This document shows positions 1 to 10,534 of a stretch of DNA of 64,000 nucleotides, piece by piece. This stretch comes from Ctenosaura bakeri (Eukaryota > Chordata > Lepidosauria > Squamata > Iguanidae). Both the position numbers and the translations under genes were made by a program. Under the pieces are notes generated by a model. It saw only the letters and a list, made by a program, of their open reading frames with translations, was not told the DNA's origin and ran no database searches. The stretch covers positions 496,001 through 560,000 of the forward strand of contig CAOLHI010000077.1 of assembly GCA_948474755.1 (NCBI GenBank). Direction: 5' to 3'. Position 1 is the first letter of the stretch, and each line of letters opens with the position of its first letter.

Positions 1-640
1 CTACATAGCTTGGAGTGGGGAGATTCCAATGTGAGTATCCATAGCCCTCCCTCTCTTTTACTGCATGATGGGACACAGAAATCAAGCAGCTAATCGGGTT
101 AACAAATGCACAGCACTGATGTGGTTTCCATTGTTGTTCAGTTCAGTTTCCAGTGTATGCTTCTCTGAATGAGCTCCAAGGGAGAAAAATGGCCCACTCA
201 TTGCTTAGTACTGGAACTTCTGGCAAGTGTGATATGCACAAGAGGCCTTCTTTTTGCTTTCATTAAGGGAAAAGGGATACCTGCAGGGACAGGGCCCTTA
301 AGGAGGTTCCTTCATTGCTCATTTAGAAGCAAGTAACAGCAACTAGGCTAGACACTGAAAGGCAAGCTACAAAGCGACCTTGTTGGAAACTCAGCAAGGA
401 GTCCTTAAGCCAGTTAAGTGCTAAACATGCTGATTAAAACTGTGTTTATGCAATAACAGGGCTGTCGGTGTTTGCATTGCCTCTCCATATGTGGTTTTTA
501 GTCATTTCCATAACAGTTTGCCAACCATCCAAGCGATGAAATCCAGTCTATAATCACTAGCAGATTTGAAAGGCTGCTTTCCCCCACTGTACAGGTTAAA
601 AAATATATGGTAATCAAGAAACAGGTGGACAAACAAATAT
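1..640. other. No gene or recognisable repeat seen
   Basis: Mixed-composition sequence with no long open frame, no splice-flanked coding segment and no match to the repeat families found elsewhere in the window. It may be single-copy intergenic or intronic DNA. Confidence 0.4.
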
Positions 641-647
641 CTTGGGG

Positions 648-654
648 CGGCGGC

Positions 655-706
<52 letters not shown>

Positions 707-778
707 CTTCTTCTTCTTCTTCTTCTTCTTCTTCTTCTTCTTCTTCTTCTTCTTCTTCTTCTTCTTCTTCTTCTTCTT
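648..778. repeat. Compound trinucleotide microsatellite (CGG)3-(CTG)15-(CTT)25
   Basis: Three CGG units (648-656) run into 15 uninterrupted CTG units (657-701), then a CT dinucleotide, then 25 uninterrupted CTT units (704-778). The homopolymeric Cys/Ser, Leu/Phe and Arg/Ala translations are artefacts of the repeat. CTG tracts can form hairpins and CTT/GAA tracts can form triplexes, so length polymorphism is expected. No flanking coding context was seen. Confidence 0.97.
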
Positions 779-851
779 TCAGGATGATGGTACATCACCT
801 GTGTGTGGACATCTAGTTATCCTACTATTATGGCACAAAAAGTGGTGACCT

Positions 852-1402
852 TTGGTCTGCTTTGGTCAGTGCTTTGGTGTGGAATACTGGAATAAATGGA
901 ATATTGTGTCCAGTTCTGGGCACCACAGTTCAGGAAGGCTATTGACAAACTGGAATGTGTCCAGAGAAGGTTAACCAAAATGGTAGAAGACCTGGAAACC
1001 ATGCCCTATGAGAAGCGGCTTAGGGAACTGGATACGTTTAGCCTGGAAAAGAGAAGTTTAATAGGTGACATGATAGCTATGTTTAAATATTTGAAGGGAT
1101 GTCATATGAAGGATGGAGCAAGCCTGTTTTCTGCCGCTCTAAGGACAAGGACATGGAGCAATTGCTTTAAACTTCAGGAAAAGAGATTTCATCTAAACAT
1201 TAGGAGGAATATCTTGATGGTAAGAGCAGGTTGACAGCAGAATGTGCAGACTCAAAGTGGGATGGAATCTTCTTCTTTGGAGGTTTTTAAAAAGAGGCTG
1301 GATGGCCATTTGTTGAGAGTGCTTTGATTATGTATTCCTGCCTTGCAGGGTTGGGACTCAATGGCTCCTGTGGTATCTTCCAACTCTACAATTCTATGAC
1401 AT
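852..1402 (+). mobile_element. CR1 LINE, 3' end with ORF2 C-terminus
   Basis: A 5'-truncated CR1 retrotransposon in sense orientation. The frame 896-1234 encodes the C-terminal part of a CR1 reverse-transcriptase ORF (YCVQFWAPQFRKAIDKLE, then LRELDTFSLEKRSLIGDMI and an FKLQEKRFHLNIRRN motif). After the stop, the sequence continues with the usual 3' end, including a segment reading 'SLEVFKKRLDGH' in another frame and ending in the ATTCTATGA-type motif near 1390-1402. Other CR1 tails in the window match it on either strand. It is a dead fragment without endonuclease or RT core. Confidence 0.9.
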
Positions 1403-1654
1403 CCATTTGTCCCACTGCTGTCAACATCACTTCTGGGAACCCTCTAGACATTCTTGTGGTTTCTGTACGAGACTCTTTGTTCCAGTAATTCCACCACTGG
1501 ACACTACCATGCATGAACTACTGCTGCCACCACAGACACTATGGCTCTGAATTCAACCAATAGGTGTATAATACAAAAATAAGGTATTAAACAGAAGTAC
1601 AGCATGTAGTGACAGAGTGCTTATTTGAAACACCCTACACTCCAATTGAAGAAC
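1403..1654. other. No gene or recognised repeat
   Basis: Short unassigned stretch between the CR1 tail and the following SINE. No coding potential or strong repeat match seen. Confidence 0.3.
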
Positions 1655-1825
1655 CAATGTGGTGTAGTAGTTTGAGCTTTGGACTATGACCCTGAAGACC
1701 AGGATTAGATTCCTCACTTGGCCATGGAAACCCACCAGGTGAACTTGGGCAAGTCACACACTCACAGCCTCAGAAAACCCCATGATAGGGTCAAAAATGA
1801 CTTGAAGGCACACAACAACAACAAT
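1655..1825 (+). mobile_element. tRNA-derived SINE with (CAA)n tail
   Basis: The head GGTGTAGTAGTTTGAGC with a degenerate B box near 1702-1716 is followed by the conserved 'GGCCATGGAAACCCACCAGG' and 'CTTGGGCAAGTCACACACTC' segments, then 'GACTTGAAGGCACACAACAACAACAA'-type tail, described here in pieces. Part of the middle (the AAGGCAAAGGCAAACC segment) is missing. Copies of the same family lie at 16690, 38583 (antisense), 55275 (antisense) and 62120. Confidence 0.9.
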
Positions 1826-1965
1826 ATTCTAATTGACTGTACTAACAATTTCCCTGCCTCTTCTTAATCCTAGCTGAACCTAACTAATTGTCCTAACTAA
1901 TCCCTATTTCTGTCTCTAACTCAAACTCTATTGACAGATTTATCTCTCACTCTGGCAGGCACACC

Positions 1966-2640
1966 AACCTTTTTTAAAAATCATTTTTGTGTATTATTTT
2001 AATACAAAACAAATATTTAAAAACAGTTTCTCCGTCATATTTTTATCTACATACATGAAAGTTTACTGTATTTTCTTATCCTCCTACACTTCTACTTAGA
2101 ATCTTAGTATTAACATAAATGTTACCAGTTATTTATGTACTACAACATTTGTCTTTTAATAACCTTCAATCCAGGTCCTTATGTACTAGATATTCTATTA
2201 AGTAACCTTAACATTTTAGTACATATTTTCTTAAAACCCTTTGGAATATAATAATGTATGTTTACCCAACCACTCATTCTCAAATGCTCTTTGCATGTTA
2301 ATTATATTTTGTGTTGGAGGTAATTATCTATTGGAGCCCACTCGTTTTTTATGCCTTCTTCTGTTTGGTTTCTTAATTTTCGTGAAAGAGTATCTGCTAT
2401 TTTCATCTCTTGTATACTTTGAAACCACTGCTCAATTTTGGGAACATCTTCATTTTTCCAAAATTTTGCAAATTCTATTCTCAGCGGATGTTACCATATA
2501 TAGTATGATTCTCCAGTACTTCTTGTCGGTTTGATTATCTATTCCATCAAGTATATTTAATAAATAAATTTCTCCCTTCAAATATTCAACCAATCACCAG
2601 TCACTCCCAACATTCCATATTTTCACCTTCTCCCAACAGA
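1966..2640 (-). mobile_element. L1-like LINE fragment, ORF2 C-terminus and AT-rich 3' UTR
   Basis: On the minus strand, about 2500-2240 reads FWKNEDVPKIEQWFQSIQEM and then RNQTEEGIKNEWAPIDNYL, and just upstream in another frame LDGIDNQTDKKYWRIILYM. This is the spacing and style of an L1-type ORF2 C-terminus, with a frame change between the two parts. Downstream on the minus strand lies an AT-rich tail ending in an A-run (a T-run on plus, near 1972). The copy is 5'-truncated and frame-damaged. The L1 assignment rests on motif style, not a search. Confidence 0.6.
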
Positions 2641-2814
2641 ACCTCACCTTATTATATATGCTATACATGGCACTCATAACCATATTTTACCTTATTTTTG
2701 GTAATAAAAACAAGCAATTTTTTTTTTACAAAAGTCTGTCTCATCAAAGTCTCTCTCCATTATTGTTAGCAAAGTTTCTACACCAGAGCCGCACAGCAGA
2801 AGTCTTCAGATGTG

Positions 2815-3048
2815 CAATTATGCATGGATTGTGCAATGCTACCCTTGTGTTGAGTGGCAATGTTGTGCAACCACACGTGCAAATGAATGAACAACTAAAT
2901 ACTTGACCAAATGGGCATCTGCATGCGCAATGGTGCCACATGCACAGCTCCACTTCTGCAAACATGAACTGAATGCTGATGCTCTACATCAGGCAAAAAG
3001 GTCCAGTCACTTCCATACAAGAATTTATGTGCATGTAAGATACCTGTT
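2815..3048 (+). repeat. Unclassified TGCA-rich repeat (family W), copy 1
   Basis: The segment is packed with TGTGCAA, ATGCAAAT-like, GTGCA and TGCAC words. It aligns with the reverse complement of 18255-18535: both contain TTGTGCAACC, GCAAATGAA, a GCCACATGCA block, a CTCCA-TTC-GCAAACATGAA/AGAACATGAA block and a distal AAGATACC/AAGATGCC. The two copies therefore belong to one dispersed family of about 240-280 bp. No terminal repeats or poly(A) tail were seen. Confidence 0.7.
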
Positions 3049-3061
3049 TCTCATTTATGAA

Positions 3062-3202
3062 CATTTCCACATGACACTCTTATAGCGCGATGATTCCACT
3101 TTCAACCTCCTATGGAATCCTGGGGTTTGCAGTTCTGGGAGGGGCCAGCCTCCCAGAACTGGTGGAATCATCATGCTATAAGAGTGCCATGGGGAAATGG
3201 CC
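3062..3202. mobile_element. Palindromic MITE (family P), short form
   Basis: A near-palindrome starts CATTTCCACATGACACTCTT and ends GAAATGGCC. The left arm includes ATTCCACTTTCAACCTCC and GGAATCCTGGGGTTTGCAG. The right arm has lost the GGATTCCATAGGATGTTG portion. It shares the family-P core seen at 25456, 31781, 44664 and elsewhere. Confidence 0.85.
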
Positions 3203-3529
3203 TATGTCAGGTATCATCATCATCTTAAGAATTACTTTTACACCACAATATATAAATAAATACAATATTAATAGCAGGAGCAGCAGCAAAAACAGCAACA
3301 ATTTTTTAAAAATTGCATGTCTTGAAAGGGAGGAGAACTGTGAGCATGCATTGCATGGAAAACAGGATCCTAAAAGAAAGGTCAGCCCTGACGTGCAGTA
3401 AACAGCTAGTTCATGTTCTTTTCACATTTCACAATATACCGTTTAAAGAGACTCTGTGTACATTTTAGCCGTTCCGTACAGAAGCAAAACAAGAGTGGAA
3501 TTAAGTATGAAGTCTAGCATTCTGAAACT

Positions 3530-3650
3530 CTTGACTTTATTTACTTGTGGGAGATAACTTACACAATTCTCCCAAAAATTAAACTCAAGGCAGCTCACAG
3601 TAACATGAAATGGAAGAAAACACAGTTACAACATTAAACAATTATTGGAA
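3530..3650 (-). repeat. Interspersed-repeat 3' fragment (CCGCCTTTC-type)
   Basis: A TTATTTACTTGTGGGAG...CTCAAGGCAGCTCACAGT arrangement resembles the common lizard element tail in which an AAT-rich run is followed by a 'cccaa..actcaaggcggcttaca' block. Similar fragments occur near 26960, 31490, 40360 and 59310. Class not determined. Confidence 0.4.
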
Positions 3651-3707
3651 AAGAATTTACTTGAGAGCACAAGGTAAAATAAAATTTTAAAACACCTTGA
3701 TTAACAA

Positions 3708-3955
3708 ACTGGTAGCTCCCACTTACTGGCTGAGATCCTGCCGGGCTCCAAGGTTGACTCAGCCTTCCATCCTTTTGCAGGTCGGTAAAATGAGTACCCA
3801 GCTTGTTGGGGGCATGTATAGAACTGTTTCAAAATACATGCTATTTCTAAGTGGTTCGCCACCTCGATCCATATGGAGAGGCGGGATACAAATAAATAAA
3901 TAAATAAATAAATAATAAAAATAAAAATAATAAAATAATAAATAATAAAAAAAAT
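3708..3955 (+). mobile_element. Sauria-type SINE with (AAAT)n tail
   Basis: The body reads GATCCTGCCGGGCTCCAAGG, then GACTCAGCCTTCCATCC and GGTAAAATGAGTACCCAGC. It finishes with CCACCTCGATCCATATGG and AGAGGCGGGATACAAATAAA, then an AAAT run from 3891. The tRNA-like head is degraded. Antisense relatives lie at 39043 and 47606, and 3' ends at 19035 and 27189. Confidence 0.85.
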
Positions 3956-4125
3956 TGCTTGCCCGTAGTGAAATATTTCTCAAATGGTTTGAACTGGGTG
4001 GGTTTTCTTTTAAATTCATTTTCTGGTATCACCTCCCACCTCAACCCTTTGGTAGCCAAATGAGTGCAAGTTTCTTCTGTGTTGGTAGTCATTCTACTGC
4101 TGCCTATAGAAACCTGTCCCTTGCA

Positions 4126-4222
4126 GCTGGTTTCTTCCATGTCAGTGGGATAGTGAATCCACTCTGTGTTTCAGTATGGACTTTAAAGGAGCTATCCAGG
4201 ATGCTGATCCTGTTTGAGGGAT
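4126..4222. mobile_element. Palindromic MITE (family Z), left half
   Basis: Contains CTTCCATGTCAGTGGGATAG, GAATCCACTC and CTTTAAAGGAGCTATCCAGG, the left arm of a palindromic element whose full copies are at 46838 and 59795. The right arm is absent. Confidence 0.65.
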
Positions 4223-4277
4223 AGCAATCCACAACTTGGATAGAATTTTTAAAAAATTGGACTAAATGTCCTAGGGG

Positions 4278-4525
4278 TTGTAAGAACACAAGTGCCTTAC
4301 GGGATCAAGCCAAAGGCCTATCTCATCCAGCATCCTGCTTCCTTTAGCGGCCAATTGGAAGGATCACAAATGGAAGGCACAGTGGAGATAACCATCTCCA
4401 GCATTCATGATCTTCAGAGATGTATTCCCTCTAAGGACAGAGGTTCTCTTTTTAAGCATTCATAGCTAACTACCACCGATAGATCTGCCCAACTCACATT
4501 TAAAGACATCTACAGTACAGATCAT
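4278..4525 (-). mobile_element. L2/CR1-like LINE 3' region, antisense
   Basis: GGATCAAGCCAAAGGCCTAT followed by CATCCAGCATCCTGC and a downstream TTTAAAGACATC resembles the widespread reptile LINE tail 'ctggatcagaccaaaggcccatctagtccagcatcctg'. A plus-strand end of the same family is near 45950-46045 and a more 5' portion is at 37770-38035. Clade is uncertain. Confidence 0.55.
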
Positions 4526-5379
4526 TGTTCTGTAAACTAAACATGAGCACATTTTGATCACTTATTGGTAGTGACTGAAAAAGCGAACATTTAGAAAACC
4601 AGAAACACTCAGGCCAGTTTTCTTTATAAAAAAAACAACCAGACAGCATTGAGAGTTCCACTCTGATTTTCTTACTGCACTGCGAACAAAACACTTATGA
4701 TGAAAATGTTGAATATTTGTGCCCACTAAATATTTAACGTTTTCCCTGCAAAAAGCAGGCATCTTAATGTGAAAGGATTAGATACATTTCATTGTGAGTA
4801 ATTATGTTACATATCCTGCTGTTTCCTTTGGCTTTTGTCTTTTCCGCTTCTATTCCTGAACTATTATGCAGCATGGCTCTGCACAGTTGGACAGCTGCTG
4901 CAATTGGGTGACATTGGTTATAGCGTGTATAGTTTTGAAAAGCACCAGAGCCCTGAAGCATGTCTTGTGCAAACAGCAAAACACACACACCACCACCAAC
5001 AACAACAACAACCAGCTAATGTGTCCTCCCCTGATATTCTAAGGGTAAGCTATATTTGAAATGATTTATAGGAAATGGGGGCAGAATCTTAAAATTATGG
5101 TGACTTTGTACCCTCAGTTTCTCACTAGACCTTGATGCTTCTAGGTCTAGCAAAGCCATTCTGGATCTCACGTGTTGGACTACAGCTCTTATCATCCCCA
5201 GACAACAATATTTGCAGGTGATGGGAGGTTTGCTCACCAAACATATCTGGATGGGTTTCAGATTGCAGAAGGTTAGGTTGCTGTACAGTCGTTGCCAATT
5301 TAGGATAATGGTTGAATTTTCCAGCCTTCGGATTGGTATATGGATGGACAGAATCTTCTGCTTTAGGTACCAGCAAAGT
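4526..5379. other. No gene recognised; minor repeat remnants
   Basis: Contains a short CACCACCAACAACAACAA run near 4987-5012 and a weak TTGGACTACAGCTCTTATCA segment at about 5176 that resembles the palindromic Q family. No open frame here looks coding. Confidence 0.4.
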
Positions 5380-5550
5380 AGCAGGTGGGTGGTTTCCATG
5401 TCAGGGGAAAGGTGCATCCTCCCTAGATTTTAGTCTGAACTTTACAAGAGCTCTCCAAGGGTTTGAGCCCTATCCTTGATTTTTTTGGCACCTTGGATAG
5501 CTCTTCCATCCAAGCTAAGACTCAACCCCAAAGTGCTGTCAAGAGGCCAA
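5380..5550. mobile_element. Palindromic MITE (family Z), degraded
   Basis: The left arm GGTTTCCATGTCAGGGG...TTTTAGTCTGAACTTTAC is followed by the inverted right-arm motif CACCTTGGATAGCTCTTCC. The arms are diverged and the right end is incomplete. Confidence 0.6.
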
Positions 5551-5699
5551 TATCTGCTGTTGGAAGAAATAGCCTAGAGCAGAGATGGGGAAGTATATTG
5601 GTCCTGGTGGCTGTACTGCCACCACTTCTGACTAGGTTGGTGAGACAAATGATGTGATGAACCCAACCCCAGCCCCACCTCTTCACCAACATCATCCTT

Positions 5700-6440
5700 C
5701 TCCCAACCCCTCTCCCATATCTATTTCATCTTCTACACAGAGAATGTCCGTGCTATTCCCCATCTGAGACTGAAGGTAAGAAAGACATTTCCAATCTCTC
5801 TATTACAACTCACCCTATGGAGTCAAAAGATTCAAACACAGAGCCAGAATGCCAGGAATCTACAGCTCCTGATGATAGTGCTCTCTGTGAGTCTGAGGAG
5901 CTGGGGGCTGAGGCAACAGGGCCTCTACTCCTCAGCAGGAGGTGCCAGATGCTGAGGACATGTTACCATTGTTTGCAGAGCAACAAAGAGACAAGCAGAG
6001 ATTACATTGGTCTCAGCAGCTGTTAAATAGAAGATGCTGACAAGTTAGGCAACTGGTACCTTGAGATGGCTGTCTATAAATCTCTCAGCAGCACCCTGGG
6101 AGCTTTGTTGCTTACAACCATCTATCTTGGTGATTGCCAATAGTCTTCCAGGGTTCATGCTTTCTTGACCTTGAATTGGCTACAATTTACGACTCTGTTT
6201 TACTTGCTGGCTTTATCTATTTGGACTAGTAACTTGCTGTACAACTTCTGGATCAGCTGACAACCACCCTCTTTCTTCTCCCTTCATCCTGTTGGATAAT
6301 CTGTGGCTTACTGGATTAAGTATTTGGCCACTCTTGCATTCTTACCACCTGCTTCCTGGGACATTTGTTGCCTGGAGCAAAGGACACTGCCCTGCTTATG
6401 TCCCCAGTAGGGGAAACTCATTAGGGATATAGTCAGTGAT
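5700..6440 (+). mobile_element. LTR-like block with acidic ORF and TATA box
   Basis: The frame 5817-6026 is rich in Glu/Ser/Pro/Asp (for example ESEELGAEATGPLL). It is followed by a TATAAA at 6075-6080 and a long pyrimidine-rich segment. The same arrangement (short acidic frame, TATA box, CT-rich leader) recurs at 7213-7770. This is how many reptile LTR retrotransposons look when the end of an ORF or a linker overlaps the LTR. No primer-binding site or paired LTR was confirmed, so boundaries are approximate. Confidence 0.4.
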
Positions 6441-7212
6441 TCCTACTGAGATCTGAGAGAACAAATGGCAATGGGAACTTGCTTGTGCTCTTCACTATAA
6501 ATGTGAATGGAGAGAATGGAATCCTGCTCTTACCTCCCAGTCACTACTAGAGAATAACAATGAGGTTCTCATGTGTGTGGCTTGCTTTTCTAAAAGGAAA
6601 TCACATAACACATAAAGGAAATTCCCCAAGGGTAGGGCTTTGAGGAGGGGAGGACATTCCTTGACCTTTAATGGGCCACATCCAGATGCTCAGTGGGCCA
6701 GATTTGGACTCTCTGGGGGCCAGATTAAGGCCATGAGTCATGTCCCTCTCCTACAGTAAATCTGGGTGAGGGGTAGAAAAGCATTTGGAGTGGAGGAAGC
6801 CAATGGCAGTTTGAGGGGCATCAAAAGGCAGAGATCTTGGATTAGACTGATGAGTCAAGACACAGCCCACTGCAAGATCTGGAAATTGACTTGAAAAGGC
6901 AGAATGGCAAAAAGAAGGGGGAGTATTTTGTTTTGTACTGTTGTGTTCTCACACTATTAGAGTGCATAACTTTGAAAGAGAAGGGGTTCCATTCAACTCC
7001 TTTGACTCCACTCCCCCACCCCCTGGCCACAATGTCATTCCTGGCAGAACTAGAAATTATGTTACCTCACTTGTGGTCCAAGCTTTTGTCTGGAAACATT
7101 TTTTTTTAACATTTTTGGAGGCAGTGGAAGGGAAAAGGAACCAAACTACTGCATCTGAAGGGTCTTGGGGGTAGGCTCCTGGAAGGCTGCAAGAGCCACA
7201 AAATAAAATCCT
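6441..7212. other. No gene; possible degraded DNA-transposon remnant
   Basis: Near 6670-6740 repeated GGGCCA/GGGGGCCAGATT words resemble a hAT-like non-autonomous remnant, but no clear ends were found. The remainder shows nothing recognisable. Confidence 0.3.
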
Positions 7213-7770
7213 AGGTGTCATGTCTTACCTGAAGAAGCCCTCTCTGGAAGGCCAAGATGACAAGCCCCAGTTGGAGTTGCAGGAGACTAGCAGTCCTGGC
7301 ATGGCACTGACAGAGGCAGAACCGGATCCATCCCAGTCAACAGCTGCAGATCAGAAGGAAGAGGCTGAGAGACTTCATCCTATTAGAAACCATAAATTAA
7401 AAAACTGGGAGCAAAAGGTCAGGTAACAGCCCTGCTCACTTTAAATATAAAACACTGAGCTAATGAGGCCAGCTGGGCCAAATAGCTGCCGGCTATAAAT
7501 TAACTCAGCCCAGGACATTCTGTTGCTGCAGACAACAGCTTCAGAACTCCCATGACACCATGGCTGACATCTCTGGCTTTTTAGATCTCTCACCTTTGGC
7601 ACATACTTCTGGACTATTCTTTCTGGCAACTCCCTTCTTGGCTTTGGACTCTCCTGAGGATTGTTTTTTCCCTTTCAGCCTCAGACCTCCTGGACCATGC
7701 CTCTGCTTGTAACTTCTGTGTAAACCCTGCGACTGTCCTGGTTCCCTCCCCCACACCAGATCTTTTTGAC
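7213..7770 (+). mobile_element. Second LTR-like block with acidic ORF and TATA box
   Basis: The frame 7220-7426 (starting MSYLKKPSLEGQ, rich in Glu, Gln, Ser) ends in a basic stretch. A TATAAAT lies at 7494-7500 and a pyrimidine-rich leader follows. Sequence is not closely similar to the 5.8-kb block, but the layout is the same. Could be a solo LTR or a 3' fragment of a Ty3-like element. An unrelated host exon is less likely, because no splice pattern or conserved domain was seen. Confidence 0.4.
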
Positions 7771-8279
7771 TGTAGGTGTGCTCACATGAATGCTTGCCAG
7801 TCTTACACAGGATGCTAAGGGCCAAAAGTTGCTCACAGATTACATATTTCCCATCTTTGGGTGTTTCCTTCCTCTACAACTAGTCAAACTCTCATTATAG
7901 AATTAGGAAACACATTCAAACTTATTCATGATATTTGGTGTCAAGCTCACTGGGAACGGACTGTCCTGGCTCATTTTCTTTCTCACTCAAAGCAGGCCCT
8001 TCCTGTGAGCACTGCAAGAAATTTGCCCATTGTAGCATATAGTCACCCTAATCACTCTGGGTTTTGTGGTCTCCCCTTAAGTCTCTCCCTGTTAGTGATG
8101 CCTTGGGATGTGAGAAATTTCTTCCTGCTGCATGGCAGGACCAGCCAAGGTTAAAATTAATGTAAGCATTTCCAAACAAGTGATAACTGCATGATTGTCA
8201 CCTATTATCCACCAAGAGAGGTATAGATCTTGCAAAAAAAAAAAAAAAGAATTATTCAACATTTAAACTGGACTTTTAC
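7771..8279. other. No gene or recognised repeat; short A-run
   Basis: Unassigned sequence ending near an A14-type run at 8234-8248 that abuts the following antisense CR1 region. Confidence 0.3.
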
Positions 8280-9165
8280 AGAATCACGGTTAGAAGCATC
8301 CTCATGGGCCATCAGGTACAACTCCCCTGCTCAGTACAGTATCTCCAGTTAAAGCATCCCAAGCAAATACCGGTAGTTGTCAAGCTTCTTTTTAAAGACA
8401 TCCACAGAAGGAGACTCCACCATCTCTCTAACCAATCAGTTCCATTGCCAAACCACTCTTATTGTCAAGAAGTTCTTTCTACTGTTCTATCAAAATCTAC
8501 TCTCGGTTAGACCTGGTCCTACTTTCTGGGACAGCAGAGGACAAACCCATCCCCTCCTCTCTGTGACAGCTCTTGAGGTATTTAAAAAGCACAAACATGT
8601 CATCCCTCAGTCTTCTCTTTGCCAAGCTGAACAACTCCAGCTTCTTTACCCTTGCCTCATATGTTTTGTTGTCTATACCTCTTATCAGCCTTATTGCCCT
8701 TCTCTGAGCTCACTCCAACTTCTCTTTATCCTTCTTAAAATGAGGCATCCAGAACTGAATGCAGTTCTCCAGATAAGGCCTGACCAGTGCAGAATATAGA
8801 AGGACTATTATTTCCCTCAACTCTGAAACTATGCTTCCCTTAATGCAGGCCAAAATAGGATTTGCATTCTTTCCTGCAGCATCACACTGCTGGCTCATGT
8901 TCAACTTATGATCCATAATAATCCAAGGTCATTTTCACCTGTAGTATTGCTGAGACATGTATCTCCCATCCTATACCTGTGCATTAGGTTTTTGTGACTG
9001 AAATGTTGGATTTTGCATTTATCTCTACAGAATTTAATTTTATTAATTTTGGCCCAATTTTCTAGTTTATCAAGGACTTTGGACTTAGCCTGTGGATCAA
9101 AGAAAACAAAAGGACATCTAATGAAAAAATAACATCCATCCACCCATTCTTTACTGGAGCAAAGC
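8280..9165 (-). mobile_element. CR1 LINE, antisense, longest copy in window
   Basis: Reading the minus strand from 9165 downward gives a CR1 ORF2 thumb and C-terminal region. One frame carries LDKLENWAKINKIKFCRDKC and KIQHFSHKNLMHRYRMGDTC. After a frameshift near 8930 comes DHKLNMSQQCDAAGKNANPI, with LLYSALVRPYLENCIQFWMP further on. The 3' tail (SLEV-type segment, CCACAGAAGGAGACTCCACC on plus) follows down to 8280. Multiple frameshifts and stops make it inactive. Confidence 0.88.
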
Positions 9166-10152
9166 CAGTGAATTTTCCAAGTACCTGGCAGGTAGAAAAA
9201 TATGGACATATACAGACAGTGGTGGTTGGTGGATATACTCAGGTTTTAGCTTTAGGAGAGATATCTAAGGTAGGAGGTAGAGTCCCACACCATGGATATG
9301 TCCTTTGTAATTCAGACTACAAGCTTAGAGTGGCTTCATCTATCCACTGACATCAAAGGCATCAGACACAAGGAGTGCCATGAAAGACAGACTCTAGTAG
9401 AGGGGAAGTAATCATAGATGTACTAGGCCAGTCCAAGTCATACATGTGTACTCTAGAGGAAATGAGCGAAGGAGTAATAAGAGAGTCTCAACCGTTTCAG
9501 GACTGATCATAAGGAGTCAGCAATCATGATAAGACAAAGACAAAGGGAGAAAACAATGGACTGTACAACTTGAAGCCAGTCCCAGAATCAGGAATCAAAG
9601 TAACCCAGGAGCATAGGTGAGTATAACCAGTTTAACAAATGGTGTCTGCAATGGGAACTTCTCTCAGTTTCTAGGAGATTTATGGCTGCTTGACCTTGGC
9701 ACACCAGGTGGTTAATTGCTTGGCACTTTCTAATTAAACCTTTGCAAGAGGCATTGTCTCTTTCTGCCCTTCTGTTTGCCTTACATATGCATCCATCTGT
9801 TCTGCCTGAGGAAGTATCTCCTTTTGCAGAGGTTCTGTATGGTTCAGGAAAGGAGGTGCCATAAAGAACCAGAGGCCTGTCTAAGGCTCAGTCCTCCAAG
9901 TCACATTCTTCAGGGTGAGTGATAAAATTATGGCTGGTGGGCTTAGAGTTTCACAGGCCTATTCTGTACTGGGAACTGGGAATAGGTGAGCAAGTGAGGA
10001 GTGGGAGGTCCAGAGCCCAAGCAAGATATGGAAGCAAAAATTAAAGCAGACCCAAGAGGGTTGTAGTGGACCAAGATAGGAACAGTTAGGAAAAAAGGTT
10101 GAACACGTTTTCTTAACTGTTAGTGAAAAACTAATCAGTTTATAATATACAA
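9166..10152. other. No gene or repeat recognised
   Basis: About 1 kb without a coding-like frame or a match to the families seen elsewhere in the window. Confidence 0.35.
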
Positions 10153-10282
10153 GCAGCAGCTGATGGCTTCCATGTTAGTGGAACAGTGAATCCTCTCCCA
10201 GTCTTATTATGAACCCAGAAACAAGCCAAGCAAGGCACCAAATTATTTGGCTGAGCATCCTGGATAGCTCCCTTAAAACATG
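10153..10282. mobile_element. Palindromic MITE (family Z), partly replaced
   Basis: GATGGCTTCCATGTTAGTGG and GTGAATCCTC form the left arm. GAGCATCCTGGATAGCTCCC forms part of the right. It is followed directly by a CR1 tail. Confidence 0.6.
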
Positions 10283-10424
10283 GTAAAGTCTTCTTCCTTG
10301 GAGGTTTTTAAACAGAGGCTGGATGGCCATCCGTGGGGAATGCTTTGACTGTGTCTTCCTCCATGGCAAGGGGTTGGACTGGATGGTCCTTGTAGTCTCT
10401 TCCAGCTCTTTGATTCTATGAAAT
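10283..10424 (+). mobile_element. CR1 LINE 3' tail
   Basis: TTCCTTGGAGGTTTTTAAAC, CAGAGGCTGGATGGCCATCC and the terminal AGCTCTTTGATTCTATGAAA are the sense-orientation CR1 3' end. Only about 140 bp is left. Confidence 0.85.
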
Positions 10425-10534
10425 GTAACTCTGTTATGTGTTCATTAGCTACAAAAAAATTGTTGCAGGTAACTGTATTACTTTAACATGTCAGAGGGAA
10501 AAGGACTAGCCAAGGTACTTAATCCTGTCCCCCA

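Noticed and set aside
502..816. Poly-Arg/Ala, poly-Cys/Ser or poly-Leu/Phe repeat proteins
   Set aside because: All are translations of the compound trinucleotide microsatellite, with no flanking coding sequence.
1655..1825. A functional tRNA gene in the SINE heads
   Set aside because: The A and B boxes are degenerate, no cloverleaf could be formed by eye, and the body and tail identify a SINE.
8377..8799. 140-codon plus-strand frame as a gene
   Set aside because: It is the antisense shadow of a CR1 LINE, whose minus strand carries the genuine (broken) ORF2 motifs.
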